NCBI GenBank assembly: GCA_052174455.1
Contig: JBQMRP010000075.1
Location: forward strand, 62,001-126,000
DNA: 64,000 bases
Source of the DNA: Arsenophonus sp052174455
GTDB lineage: Bacteria > Pseudomonadota > Gammaproteobacteria > Enterobacterales > Enterobacteriaceae
Reading direction: 5' to 3'
In this document: positions 30,745-42,020 of the stretch, piece after piece
Layout: every line of letters begins with the position of its first letter
How positions within the stretch are numbered: position 1 is the first letter of the stretch
Notes under the pieces: model-generated
Told to the model about the DNA's origin: nothing
Seen by the model: only the letters and a program-made list of their open reading frames with translations
Databases searched by the model: none
Made by a program: the position numbers and the translations under genes

Positions 30745-31490
30745 TTGCTAAGATAGCCATGTTTTCGAAAAGCAAAAAGACGGTTTGTAAATTTTTTACT
30801 ATTATTTATAAATACCGATTGAATAGCTACACTTGATTAAGATTACGTAAGAAGCGTCGAACATTAACTGTGTTCTTGATGTTATCAAGGATAACAAAAC
30901 CTCATCGAGTACAAGTGACACGATTTAGATTATCCTTATAAAATATAACATCGTAAAATTTTGTTTAGAATTTTCGGAATATATTTTACATCTACGTAAA
31001 GTAATTAGGCTTATGCCTTTTAAACGCTTTATGTTTTAGTCAGAGGTTTTCCCTATCTCATTTCATGTAAAAATTCCCCTTCTCTTTATGCCTGCATAAA
31101 AAGAGATCCAGATTAGATCAAGTACTACGAGGTTCAGAAGCTCTCATACGACTGCCAGGAAAACATCAAGAGAAAAAGAAATATTTTATAGAAAATAACT
31201 ATAGCTTCCTGATAAGCGGCTAACGTCGTCGGCAAACAATCGGAAAATATGAATTTTATCATAAAGATAATCTTATTTTTGCTCTTTAGGAACGGTAAAT
31301 TCGAAGATGTTATAACGTTAGATAAAATAGATGCAAACTCTTTCTTACCTGAAGAGCAGCTCTGATTTTAGATATTGTAGTTCCCTGATGATGGATCCTT
31401 ATCGTCATAATATTTTGCCTCAACCCAAGATTCCTTAATAGGAATCTTGCCATGAATAAAGGTATGGGAAGGAAGCTCCTATAATTATTT
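30745..31490 (-). mobile_element. Decayed IS481-family copy B
   Basis: Aligns base by base, with drift, to the relic upstream of dnaA: the stretch AAAGACGGTTTGTAAATTTT near 30,777 matches the coding part for the EFTDRL motif there, and 31,340-31,440 (GAAGAGCAGCTCTGATTTTAG) matches 22,645-22,665. The C-terminal third is missing where the IS1595 relic joins. Confidence 0.65.
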
Positions 31491-31599
31491 AGATGTATAT
31501 ATCTAATTTTAGATATTTAGCTGGTATATTTCTACTTTCCTAGCATCTATTTATTTTTTAACTTTTCTATTTTAATTACTAATCTACCTCATTAAATTA

Positions 31600-32985
31600 T
31601 GCTCATTCCTAGTTTATATGTTCAGAGAAGATGGAATATCTTATTGATCAATTCCATGGATAATTTTAACAACAGATAGATGATGTGTCATAAAAAATCT
31701 ACCTATAAGTATCCGTAAAATCAGATATTAACCTGATCCATTACATAAACTTATCCGTGATAGTGGCAGATAGTTGATAGGCACCATTATTAAAGCGGAG
31801 ATCGAAGCCATTCTGCGATAAACATGCTCAACGCCGCCTTGTTGATTGGCATTCATGACGTCTTTCATAACAATTATTTGTTTAGCAAACCAAACAAAAT
31901 AAGGTATTAGTAATATTAAGATTAAAGCATCTAATGTCAATGGATCGCAACGGCAATAGAATATCCTTTAATATCTTCTGTTATTATCGCCTTATCTAAA
32001 CGTGCAAAACGGCGAAGAATTGCTACTATAGCCTATATATGCAGGGCATTATCTACTGGTGATTTTCAGGAAACTCTATGAATTATAGGTAAAAATCGCA
32101 TGATCTTTTCTACCAGCATCATCAATAGACTAAAAATGGGAACACCTTAAAAAACCACAGAAATTATATCTACGTAATTTAAGTGAACACCTACGTTTAT
32201 TTTTTGGCTAAAGACATATGTGTCGTCTGCCAAAGCATGCTGATCTCCTTTACCTACTGATCATTATCGAGGGCACTGAGTATGGACGTAATGAGCTTAT
32301 TGCAGTCGAAAATGGTTATTAAGAATTAGAAGCGAACTGAGCCGAGCTTTTGGATAATCGCTACTACGTGACTTAATTATATCTCCCGGAGTTGTGCTAC
32401 AGAAGACTCTGCCTTTAATTTTTAGAATGGAATGGCAAAATATCTCGGATACGCAGCATAAATACTGTTGTGTATGCGAAATAATTAATGCACTAACTTC
32501 ACTCTACAAAAGCATTTAACTAAAAATTAAGGTAAGCTTGCCGGATGTTTAGCTAACACAGATCTGTGATGCCGTTAATAAATCCTAATGTTTTATTAGT
32601 AAAGTTTTAGCGAAGTACTATACTGAATAGATATAAAAAAGCTAGAAAAAATCGAAAAAAGCTGCCTGGCATTCTACGATTTCCCGTTAATACATTGGAC
32701 GTCAATAAAAATGAGGAATTTAATTAAATCGGATTTTGTGCTAGTAATGTTATGAAGCTAACTAGCGAAGCGCTATAGTTTAAAAAAACAACCCTTTCAA
32801 TGGTATATAAGTTTCTCCCGGCTGCTTAAATAATTGGAGCTAACTAAGGAGATTTAAGCTGCTGACTCTACTGTTAACAACGTTCAATTTCAAGGATAAA
32901 GAATAAATTCATAAAACATTAGAATGTAATATAATCATCATACACCAAATTTTCTAAACTCCACAAATTACACTAAGGGCTTTAA
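31600..32985 (+). mobile_element. Decayed IS256-family copy F
   Basis: Near-full-length relic. The start region matches other copies (CCATGGATAATTTTAACAAC). GRNELIAVENGY (family: GRKELVAVEDGY) is at about 32,289. Near 32,640 a stretch reads LEKIEKSCLAFYDFP across a frameshift. The tail is at about 32,880. The 31728-31940 minus frame is a shadow. Confidence 0.7.
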
Positions 32986-33223
32986 AAGCTTAAAATTTTA
33001 TAAAAAATTTATGGTTTTTTATTTTAAAATAATTATCTTTATAACTATAATTATGGTGAATTATTTTTTCATATCCTTTTTGTTATCTTCGGCAAAATTC
33101 TAAGAACAAAATTCTATCTCATATAAACTCACTTACACGAAATTAATAGTTAATAGTTAACAATATCATCCAATACTGCTAATATGATACGTATTAGATA
33201 TAGTTATTATTTAACGAGTAATA

Positions 33224-34243
33224 ATGATTAAAGAAAATGAGTTTGAAGCTACTAAATTAGTAACAAAAGTTCTTCATCTTTCTGATGAAAAATTAAGGTA
33301 TTCAGATTATTTATTCAACATAGCTTATGGAGTAGATAAAAATTTCCTATTTGGAACAGGAGTTTCTATCACCTCGATATTAATGCATAACAAAGATATG
33401 AATTTTCATTTTCATGTTTTTACTGATTTCTTTGATAATGAACAAAAAAGATTATTTTCACAGTTAGCAAATCTAACTAACGCTAAAATAACTATATATC
33501 TTATTAAAGATGAAAACTTAAAAAAGTTACCAACTAATTATTGTTGGTCTTATGCTATATATTTTAGATTAATAATAGCAGACTATTTGAATAGTAAAAT
33601 AAAAAATATTTTATATTTAGATTCAGATATATTTTGTAAAGGAACTATATATGATTTAAAAAAATTAAATTTTGAGAATGACATAATTATATATGCTATT
33701 CATGACAGAGAAGCTAAAAATAAATCTAAACTAAACATAAATACTAATAAGTATTTTAATTCAGGATTCCTATATATTGATCTAATCAAATACAAAAAAA
33801 ATAATATCACAACAAAAGTTTTTAACAAATTAAATAAAAAGAACAAATTTATTTACCCAGATCAAGATGCGTTAAATATATGTTTAAATAAAAAAGTACA
33901 TTTAATAGATATAAAATATAATACTTTTTTTTCTATTGATGCTTTACTAAAAGTAAAATCAAGAAATAAATATTCAATTCCTTACAACTCAGTATTGATT
34001 CATTTTGTTGGTTTATCTAAGCCTTGGCATGATTGGACTTCGGATTATATAGAAAATGAAACCTTTAGATTAGCTAAATTGAACTCACCATGGGTTAATC
34101 ATAAGTTAGTTATGCCAAAAACATATAAAGAAATTTTAAAAAAAAGTAGGCATTTAAAATATCAAAATAAATATCTTGAAAGTTATTTATTTTATATTAA
34201 ATATCTTTTAAGTAAATTAAACCAAAAATGCATGAAAACTTAG
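33224..34243 (+). CDS. Family 8 lipopolysaccharide glycosyltransferase (WaaO/WaaJ-like)
   Basis: A 339-residue member of glycosyltransferase family 8, resembling the LPS outer-core transferases WaaO, WaaI and WaaJ. FNIAYGVDKNFLFGTGVSITS corresponds to E. coli FNIVWGVDKNYILGAGISMTS. The metal and sugar-nucleotide site is LYLDSDIFCKGTI (DSD at about 133-135). YFNSGFLYIDL, YPDQDALN and the C-terminal HFVGLSKPWHDW (about 258-269) follow, and a short Glyco_transf_8 C-terminal domain ends the protein. It uses a UDP-sugar on the cytoplasmic face of the inner membrane to extend the LPS core. Which sugar and linkage cannot be told from sequence, so no symbol is given. Codon use is extremely AT-rich, more so than the housekeeping genes. 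It is a single gene flanked by relics; no other waa gene is visible, so it may be the last member of a decayed core locus. Confidence 0.9.
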   Translation: MIKENEFEATKLVTKVLHLSDEKLRYSDYLFNIAYGVDKNFLFGTGVSITSILMHNKDMNFHFHVFTDFFDNEQKRLFSQLANLTNAKITIYLIKDENLKKLPTNYCWSYAIYFRLIIADYLNSKIKNILYLDSDIFCKGTIYDLKKLNFENDIIIYAIHDREAKNKSKLNINTNKYFNSGFLYIDLIKYKKNNITTKVFNKLNKKNKFIYPDQDALNICLNKKVHLIDIKYNTFFSIDALLKVKSRNKYSIPYNSVLIHFVGLSKPWHDWTSDYIENETFRLAKLNSPWVNHKLVMPKTYKEILKKSRHLKYQNKYLESYLFYIKYLLSKLNQKCMKT

Positions 34244-35369
34244 ATATCATAATTCGAATCATTATCAAAAGATAATTGTAATAGATTAATGATCTTTTTC
34301 TAAATTGATAGATTTATGTCATATAATATAAGAAGATATAAATATATAATATCAATATTGCTTTTTATTTATTATTTATTCTATATTTTTAGAAAATTTA
34401 TTAAATATATTTATATATATTATTCTATCTTTAATGATATTTAACTTATCAATATTTTATAAATTAAAAATTAATATTTTAACATAATTTAAGTTTATTT
34501 ATAAAAATCCTTTAGAAGATTTATTGTTGATGAACTTATAAAAATTAAATTTACTTCAAAATTAAAAAAAAAGAAATATTAAGTATATGCTTTAATTTCA
34601 TTTAATTTTTTATTAATTGTTTAACATTTAAATAATTAATTTAGTATTATCAATAATATATAAATATTATTAAAATAATATCCACTTTTAATTATTAAAT
34701 TACTGATAATTTAATTTTTCTAATCCATGCATTCTTTTCTAACTGATACCGTAAATTTAAAATAAAGATATATTTATATATATTTAGCAATAATAATTTT
34801 TATTAAAATTAATTATTACAGCGTGGTTTTTAGTTATCTTATTTCTTTATAAGTTCACTATTGTTTTTATAAAAACCTCATAAATAATTTTATTAGATTA
34901 ATATCTAATAGATATTTTTTTCAAAATACTTTTTAATATTAGATATTTTAATTTTAAAAATAACTTATATAAGTTTTATTACATATTTAGTAAAAGTATA
35001 CAATAAGCTGATTTTAATTTAATTAAAATTAATCATATCAATCACAATTAATATGGGGATAAAATATATGATAAAGTTTATAATAAGGAATAAATCTATC
35101 ATCCTAATTGGTTTTTAAAAAATTAATCTACACGCACAATGTGATATTGCTAATTCAGTTTTCACGATATATATTTCTTTTAATATTTAAATAAAAGTAA
35201 TTAATAAATTTTTTATGTAAAAAACTAAATTATATTATTTATAATTTATATTTCTATATCAAATAACTAATAAACGACATTTTTCAATGCCATTATTAGT
35301 TTTTTCTTTTTCGGTTGCTATACCTAAACTTAGAACCTCTTGAAATAAAAAATCGAATAAGTTACCTCA
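34244..35369. other. Very AT-rich gene desert
   Basis: About 1.1 kb with only 10-20% G+C by eye. The longest ATG frame is about 40 codons of AT-rich low-complexity residues. No gene remnant recognised. It could be the eroded rest of an LPS locus following the glycosyltransferase, but nothing in the sequence shows that. Confidence 0.5.
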
Positions 35370-36835
35370 TATCATGATTGATATCTTTCAGTTTGTGTCT
35401 TTTTATTAAATTTAAGTTATACTTATTTCTGACGATAAGATTTTTGAAATACTGATGATATCCTACTGATTAATTTCATGAATAATTTCAACAACAGAGA
35501 GATGATATTCCATGAGTAGTCTAGCCTACAGATATCTGCAAAATTAGATATTACCTGTGGCTTTCCCCTAGATATGAACTCATGTGTAATGGAGTACTAA
35601 ACAGGTAATAGGCTCTTGTTGTTGAAGGGGAAGCTCAAGCCATGATAATGCTTCCCGCCTTTTTGACTGGCATTATGCACAACTTTAACCGTAACGATTA
35701 TTTATCAGCGCGAATCATATAGATGGGGGATTACTAATGTTGAAATTACAGTACCTAATGTCAAGAATCGTAGCAGTAACAGAATATGCTTCTAAAGCTC
35801 GTTGCTATCGCTTTATCTAAAGCGTAATAAAGAATCTAAGAGTTGCGACCATGGCTATGTTCCCCTATGAGGAAGGAGGCATATTCATTGGTGATTTTCA
35901 TAAAGCTCTTAGATCACTTCTCGCTGAAAAGAACATGATTTCTATATAGTATCATCAGTAAGTAAACTAAGACAGCAATGACTTGAAGAACATTGGCAAT
36001 GGTAAGTTGCCTGATTTAAGCGATATGCGCTACGTTTATTTCTTTTTCGATAGTATATACCGTCCTGTCAGGCAACCTGATCGCCTTTACCTGGTGTTCA
36101 TTATCGGCTTCACTGACCATAGATGTAAGAAAACAATTCTCATTGAAGATGTTTATCAATAGTTAGAAGGAACTTAGTCTAATCTATCAATTACCTACTA
36201 TCACGGGACTTAACCGTATCTTCTAAACTTTTTAAGGAGAGACTAAGGCACCATTATTTTTTAGAATTCAATAGTAAAAATGTTCTATGAACATAGCTTT
36301 AATACTATTGGGTACACAAAATAGATAGTATTACTAGCTTCACTCTCTAAAGGAATATTAACGAAAGTTAAAATGAGCTATGGGAAGAGTATGGCTGCCC
36401 AGATAGTCGTAATCCCAGTAATAAAGCTTTTGATGCTTGATTAGTAATCTTTTCAGCAAAGTATCCTGCAGTGATGAAAAAACTCGGGAAAGATCGAGAA
36501 GAGCTGCTAGCATTCTAGAATTTCTCATCAGTGCACTTGGGCGTCAATAAGAATAACGAATTCGAATTATAAATTAGCTTTTGCGTGACAATATGAGACT
36601 ATGAAGCTAACGTGCTAAACGCACCTATACTGTAATTCGAGAAAAACAACTCTTTTAATGAAATTTAAGAGATTCTACAGTTTTCTCAAAAATCTGGACC
36701 GACTAATAGGATTAGCCTGTTTAACCCTGTAAACTCTATCTAATTTAAAGATGAAGAACAAATTTTTAATCATCCAGAGCGGATGTCGTAGCTGATCAGC
36801 TTACAGCAGATTTACTAATAGTTCCTAAATTTAGT
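35370..36835 (+). mobile_element. Decayed IS256-family copy G
   Basis: Full-span relic. The start region (TTAATTTCATGAATAATTTC, then ACAGAGAGATGATAT) is shared with the 42 kb and 31.6 kb copies. Middle and tail blocks match as in other copies (near 36,470-36,510 EKTRERSRRAAS/AF-type frames, tail near 36,740-36,770 with AATTTAAAGATG). Confidence 0.65.
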
Positions 36836-37014
36836 CTCAATATCCTTGACTCATTTTCAACATCCCAGATATTAAATCTTCTTTTTGCTAATAATGGTAT
36901 TAAATATACTGGCACTTTCCCTAATCATTCAACGATAACACAGATTGCTAGTATTTTATATCAACAAAATAACCTCAGTGATTTTTTTGATATTCAATTC
37001 ATAATTTTCTTGGC
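36836..37014 (+). other. Unrecognised open stretch between two element relics
   Basis: Roughly 75 consecutive sense codons without a start codon (36,817-37,040), reading for example LLFANNGIKYTGTFPN and later ILYQQNNLSDFFDIQF. It has no match that I recognise and is not seen elsewhere in the window. Possible tail of a gene disrupted by the IS256 copy, or chance. Confidence 0.3.
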
Positions 37015-37875
37015 TATGTTAGTAAAGGTTGTTAATAGAAATCTATCATGCTACTGTATGAGAGATTTTTGCTACAAATATAAGTTAGCATGAAAAGAAA
37101 ATAGTCATGCAAATAAAGAGATTCTTTCTTCACTCCTTAACCAACATAAAGCTGTATCTCATTAGTTGGCTCGAGAACTATCTTCTCTTATATAATGTTA
37201 ATTCATATATTGAATTAACTTATTTTATTTTATCCTACTAAGATATTATCACAGTGAATATCTTATCCGCTGGTGATATTCATTAGAGTTACATCGATCT
37301 GCGATATATGTTGAATAAATTAATTTTATGAAACTCAGCAAAACAAACAGGTATTGATTTGAAAATAGCATTTAGATGACGTCACCGCTTTTTACTTCAT
37401 CGGCCATAGCTAACTTAAATGCACTAAGTATATTTTAAATCGATAAAACATTTTTCTCTGAATCCTTTAAAGAGAAGTGATATATTCCATATAGGAAAAG
37501 TAGAAAACGCGGAGGGAGAAAATAAAAGAAAAGAATGAATCGTGGTTTTAATTTCCAGAAATCAAAATGGTCATATGAGCGATAAGATTCTTAAAGAGTT
37601 TAATGAAAAGTGTGTTAGTTGTTTTCTTGAACTAATTATTGATAAAGAGTCCATCTTTTGCTTGAATGGAGCTAAATAGTACGAAATGCTTGCTAAGAAG
37701 CATGAAATTAATTACTATCGCTTAATAAGCTGGATAATCAGAAGAATTATTGATAGGAATTCCATATTTAAAATGTAAACAGTTATTTTAACTGATTAAA
37801 AAATAACTGGATTACCATCATGAGTAATGGTAAATGTAGTTATAAATTTATCTGCAAGAAAAACAACAACCTATT
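37015..37875 (+). mobile_element. Decayed IS1595-family copy C
   Basis: Best-preserved IS1595 relic near its end: FLELIIDKESIF and GMLAKKHEINYYR-type pieces, and HIQNVN-like residues near 37,765 (family: GVFHIQNVNAYHSRLK). The left terminal sequence TTAGTAAAGGTTGTTAATAG is shared with other copies, and the right end near 37,850 carries the CAAGAAAAACAACAACC terminus. Confidence 0.7.
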
Positions 37876-38344
37876 GTAAAATAGTAATTTTTTTAAAAAT
37901 TGCGATTCTTATCTTTTGTCAAGCGATTTTCACAGTATAAAAGTTAATATGTCTGAGTTTCATCAGTATAAACATCACAAGGGCTACGTAAATCATAAGT
38001 ATCATTCGTATAAGTGTATAATCTTTAAAAATTCTAAACATTTTTTGTTTCTTAACTAATTCTATACGTTTCATTAGAGTAATGAAAGTATTTATTGTGT
38101 TAATTTCCAACTACCCTACTTCCTCTCTTTTTCGGTTGTGTTATTTGAAACAATATAATTATGAATACCGATAGTAACAGTATAATCGTTATTACCTGCT
38201 AAGTTTGTATTTTTTATTAATGTTTTTATTGATTCCATAAATGGTTACCATCTTTTGCATTTCAGTCATACTGAACTCTTCCATTTTTGTTTACCGGAAA
38301 ACAATATATTTTCCAAGATAGGCGATCATCAACATCATCCTGTG
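37876..38344 (-). other. Unrecognised broken reading frames
   Basis: About 470 bases bounded by IS1595 and IS481 relics but belonging to neither. The minus strand begins MEEFSMTEMQKMV and, after a frameshift, GNNDYTVTIGIHNYIVSNNT, then a third piece with TFITLMKRIELVKKQK. The pieces could be one damaged gene of about 100-130 codons. I do not recognise a family, and it appears once in the window. Confidence 0.35.
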
Positions 38345-38545
38345 TTGCTCTTTAGCAATGGTAAATTAAGAGATATCATAATGCTTAACTAAAGTAGATT
38401 CAGACTATTTATGGTCGGAATAGAATCCGTGCTTTTATGTGTTGGAGTTGCATGATGATGAAACTTTATTATCATGACATTTTACTTCAAACTATATCTC
38501 TCATTATCTACTTTAGATAATGATAAAAGGGGTGCGCGCCGAAGA
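38345..38545 (-). mobile_element. IS481-family 5' fragment
   Basis: Aligns with the N-terminal end of the IS481 relics at 22.56-22.76 and 31.28-31.48 kb (TTGCTCTTTAGCAATGGTAAA, then GATGATGAAACTTTATTATCA). The integrase part is absent. Confidence 0.6.
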
Positions 38546-38849
38546 TCTATATAATGATCCAAAAATAAATAATAATCATTAACATATAATTAATATTATT
38601 AATTCAATTACATAATATTAATTCATTAAAAAATTAAAAAATAATAAAATATAATCAAATAACAACAAAAATATTAATGCATCTGGAAATCTAAAATATT
38701 TTACGTTTAAATTAAGTAATGAGTTACTTAGCAACATTAACTCTAACTATAAACGATAGAATCTTAAAAACTTTTTAAACATAATTTTCTAATTAAGACT
38801 ATATTTATTTAACAACTAAATTCTTTTATTAATTAATTTAAATAAAAGC

Positions 38850-38920
38850 CTTCACTCTGGCTAAATGGAATGGTAATTATATTAACCTTTATGCTAGACA
38901 TGATAAAAAGATTAATGTAT
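38850..38920 (+). pseudogene. metJ: metJ 5' remnant (methionine repressor)
   Basis: The plus strand reads KWNGNYINLYARHDKKIN, aligning without gaps to the MetJ N-terminus [20 protein letters not shown]. Beyond this the match is lost. In E. coli metJ lies on the far side of rpmE from priA, in the same orientation relative to them as this remnant, so context supports the call. MetJ represses methionine and SAM synthesis genes; only the start of the gene survives here. The surrounding 38,546-39,048 is otherwise AT-rich and empty. Confidence 0.55.
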
Positions 38921-39048
38921 ATTTCTATATACATAGAAATATACATTATTTATCTTAATTGTTTTTTAATTTAATAAATTTGATTTCATTTAGCGATATT
39001 ATCGTGATATTGAGTATTTTCCCTATAATATAGGAGCATAATTCTAAC

Positions 39049-39282
39049 TTACATTACTTTAGCATTATTATTTTTTATGCTTGGAATATTGAATCGCTGC
39101 TTAAAGCGATCAACACGTCCGCCATAAGCTACATCACGCTGCTTACCTGTATAGAATGGATGACATTTACTACAAACATCCAAATTCAAATCACGATTAA
39201 CAGTTGATTTAATTTTCATTACATTACCGCAAGAACAAGTCGCAGTAATTTCTTCATATTTAGGGTGAATTTCTTTTTTCAT
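39049..39282 (-). CDS. rpmE: 50S ribosomal protein L31, zinc-type
   Basis: A 77-residue L31 (70 in E. coli) opening MKKEIHPKYEEITATCSCGN, with DLNLDVCSKCHPFYTGKQRD and GGRVDRFKQRFNIP following. The four cysteines at 16, 18, 37 and 40 that bind zinc are all kept, so this is the C+ form. The seven extra C-terminal residues (KNNNAKVM-type tail) are unusual but basic. It is divergent from priA with a 226-base intergenic region, as in E. coli. Confidence 0.97.
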   Translation of the reverse strand: MKKEIHPKYEEITATCSCGNVMKIKSTVNRDLNLDVCSKCHPFYTGKQRDVAYGGRVDRFKQRFNIPSIKNNNAKVM

Positions 39283-39508
39283 AGAAAACCTCTACTTAGA
39301 CCACATCACTATGCAACTCTAGGACTAGATACTATACATTAAATCGATTAATAATCGTGGTTAGATAAACACCTTGTTATCCACGATTAGCATAACAAAT
39401 CATACAGAAAATCTGTTTATATCGCAATAAAATCCATTCAAATAATGTGATATTCTATTTTTATGTATTAAAAATAATCTGTATTCCAATTATTGGAAAC
39501 ACTTAATA

Positions 39509-41698
39509 ATGACTATTATTCAAGTGGCTCTTCCTGTTCCACTGATGCGCGTTTTTGAATACCAATCTAATCTTCCTTTACCAATCAAAGGTTGCCGGGT
39601 ATTACTTCCTTTTAGAAAACATACTACTTTAGGTATTATATTATCACATAATCAAAATAGTAATCTCAGTAGTGAACAATTAAAAAACATTGAACAAGTC
39701 TTAGATCAAGAATCGCTATTTTCGGATAATTTATGGTCATTACTTCTTTGGGGAGCTAAGTATTATCATCATCCGATTGGTGAAGTACTATTTCATGCAC
39801 TACCAGTTTTACTACGACAAGGTAAAGCAGCAACATTTACTCCAGTATGGCAATGGCAAATCACTCAGGAAGGTAAAAGTTTTGCCCTAAATCAGCTTAA
39901 AGGAGCACCAAAACAGCAACAAGCACTAGCATTACTACAGCAACAACCCCTTTATCGTCATCAAATAAAAGAATATGAATTAAGTGAAAGTGCGCTACAA
40001 GCATTAAAAAAGAAAACATTGGCTCAATTATTACCTATCCAACCAAAAATAGAAATCTGGCATTCTAATTTTCACCTCTGTGCTGAAAAACCAAAACTTA
40101 ACCTAGAACAATCAATAGCGGTAGAAATAATAAATTCTAAACTAACTTTTATGGCTTGGTTGTTAGTAGGGATTACAAGTTCTGGTAAAACAGAAGTCTA
40201 TCTTAGTGTAATTGAAAAGGTTTTAGCGAAAGGTAAACAAGTATTAGTTCTTGTACCTGAAATCAGTCTTACTCTTCAAACTACCCAACGATTTAGTGAG
40301 CGATTTAATGCACCTGTTGATGTGCTACATTCTGCATTAAATAATGGCAAACGACTAGCGGTCTGGTTACGTGCACAAAAAGGATGCAGTGCTATTGTAA
40401 TTGGTACACGATCCGCATTATTTACGGCCTTTGCTAATCTTGGCTTAATCATCATTGATGAAGAACACGACAATTCTTATAAACAACAAGACGGATGGCG
40501 TTATCATGCCCGTGATTTGGCTGTTTTTCGCGCCAAAAAAGAGAACATTCCAATTATTATGGGTACAGCAACACCTTCGTTAGAAAGTCTCTATAATGTT
40601 GAGAAAGGAAAATATCACCGTCTAGATCTAACCAAACGAGCAGGAAATGCCAAACTGGCAAGTCAACATTTAGTTGATTTAAAAGGCCAGCCATTAAAAT
40701 ATGGTATGTCAAAACCATTAATTAATCGTATTGAAGATCATCTATCAGAAAATAATCAAGTGATACTATTTTTAAATCGTCGTGGCTACTCACCAACATT
40801 AATTTGTCATGATTGTGGCTGGATTGCCGAATGTTCACGTTGTGATCATTATTACACACTACATCATCACCAAAGTCAGCTATGTTGCCATCACTGTAAT
40901 AGTCAGCTACCAATTCCAATACAATGCTCATACTGTGGCTCAACGAATCTGCTCCCTATTGGTTTAGGAACTGAACAGTTAGAAGAAGTGATTAACCAGA
41001 TTTTTCCTAATATACCGATTACCCGCATTGATAAAGATTCCACTCGGAGGAAAGACGCATTAGAAAAACAGTTAGCACCTGTCTATACAGGTGGTGCTCG
41101 GATTTTGATCGGTACCCAAATGCTAGCTAAAGGACACCATTTTCCTAATGTTACTTTAGTTGCCTTGCTGAATGTAGATGGTGCACTTTTTTCCAGTGAT
41201 TATCGGGCAACAGAAAGATTTGCTCAACTTTATATCCAAGTATCTGGGCGGGCCGGACGGGCCGATAAACATGGCGAAGTGATCCTACAAACATATTACC
41301 CTGAACATCCATTATTATGGACTTTATTAAAAAAAGGATATAATGCATTTGCGATAGAAACATTAGCGGAACGAGGCGATGCTTTTTTACCACCACATAG
41401 TAGTCATATTATGATTCGTTCAGAAGATTATCATAACCAATTTGCACTTGATTTTTTAAACAAGCTCCGCCAATGTATAGAGCAAGATAACATGCGAGAT
41501 TCACAACTTTTATTAATAGGTCCTTTACCGGCAATCCGGGCTAAGCTGGCAGGTCGATTTCGTTGGCAATTACTACTCCAGCATCCTTCACGCGTCTATT
41601 TACAACAATTTCTTTCGCATATTTTACCTAAAATTACAACATACTCTGAAAGTCGAAAAGTAAAATGGAGTATTGATGTTGATCCAAGTGAAAATTAG
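39509..41698 (+). CDS. priA: Primosomal replication restart helicase PriA
   Basis: A 729-residue 3'-5' helicase (732 in E. coli) that recognises stalled forks and reloads DnaB through PriB and DnaT. An N-terminal 3' DNA-binding domain (VALPVPLMRVFEYQ) is followed by helicase motif I, GITSSGKTEVYL (about 219-230; the usual third Gly is Ser), VPEISLT, motif II IIDEEHDNSYKQQDGWRYHARDLA (about 315-338) and MGTATPSLES. An eight-cysteine zinc region at about 432-475 holds CHDC, CSRC, CCHHC and CSYC. GTQMLAKGHHFPNVTLV and the conserved VSGRAGRADKHGEVILQTY come next. The C-terminal domain has IGPLPAIRAKLAGRFRWQLLLQ. It is complete. Since recF is lost, PriA-dependent restart may carry more of the fork-repair load here, which is inference. 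Confidence 0.97.
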   Translation: MTIIQVALPVPLMRVFEYQSNLPLPIKGCRVLLPFRKHTTLGIILSHNQNSNLSSEQLKNIEQVLDQESLFSDNLWSLLLWGAKYYHHPIGEVLFHALPVLLRQGKAATFTPVWQWQITQEGKSFALNQLKGAPKQQQALALLQQQPLYRHQIKEYELSESALQALKKKTLAQLLPIQPKIEIWHSNFHLCAEKPKLNLEQSIAVEIINSKLTFMAWLLVGITSSGKTEVYLSVIEKVLAKGKQVLVLVPEISLTLQTTQRFSERFNAPVDVLHSALNNGKRLAVWLRAQKGCSAIVIGTRSALFTAFANLGLIIIDEEHDNSYKQQDGWRYHARDLAVFRAKKENIPIIMGTATPSLESLYNVEKGKYHRLDLTKRAGNAKLASQHLVDLKGQPLKYGMSKPLINRIEDHLSENNQVILFLNRRGYSPTLICHDCGWIAECSRCDHYYTLHHHQSQLCCHHCNSQLPIPIQCSYCGSTNLLPIGLGTEQLEEVINQIFPNIPITRIDKDSTRRKDALEKQLAPVYTGGARILIGTQMLAKGHHFPNVTLVALLNVDGALFSSDYRATERFAQLYIQVSGRAGRADKHGEVILQTYYPEHPLLWTLLKKGYNAFAIETLAERGDAFLPPHSSHIMIRSEDYHNQFALDFLNKLRQCIEQDNMRDSQLLLIGPLPAIRAKLAGRFRWQLLLQHPSRVYLQQFLSHILPKITTYSESRKVKWSIDVDPSEN

Positions 41699-41839
41699 AA
41701 TCGCTGCTATTAATCATCTATTTACAACTATTGAAGTAAATAAAATTAGTTTTTATGAAGAAATTCTACAATAAATCTAATTAAAGGAATAAATAAATTT
41801 ATTTACAAATTTACTAAAAAAGTATTTAAAATAAGTGCT

Positions 41840-42020
41840 ATATCTAGGATATGGGATAGCATGGTTTTAAATAATTCAGGTTTAATTTTAAATCAATCTT
41901 TTATAGACTGTAATAGAATTTTATTACCTATATTAATAAGTAAAGTAATTTTGATTATACAGTAAAACATATTAATGTTAAGTAATCTTAAGATCTTAAC
42001 TAGATTAAAATGATGACTGT
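41840..42020 (-). mobile_element. IS481-family 3' end fragment
   Basis: Matches the left (3') ends of the relics at 21.73 and 46.38 kb (ATAATTCAGGTTTAATTTTA, then CAATCTTTTATAGACTGTAA). It is cut by the IS256 copy that follows. Confidence 0.55.
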
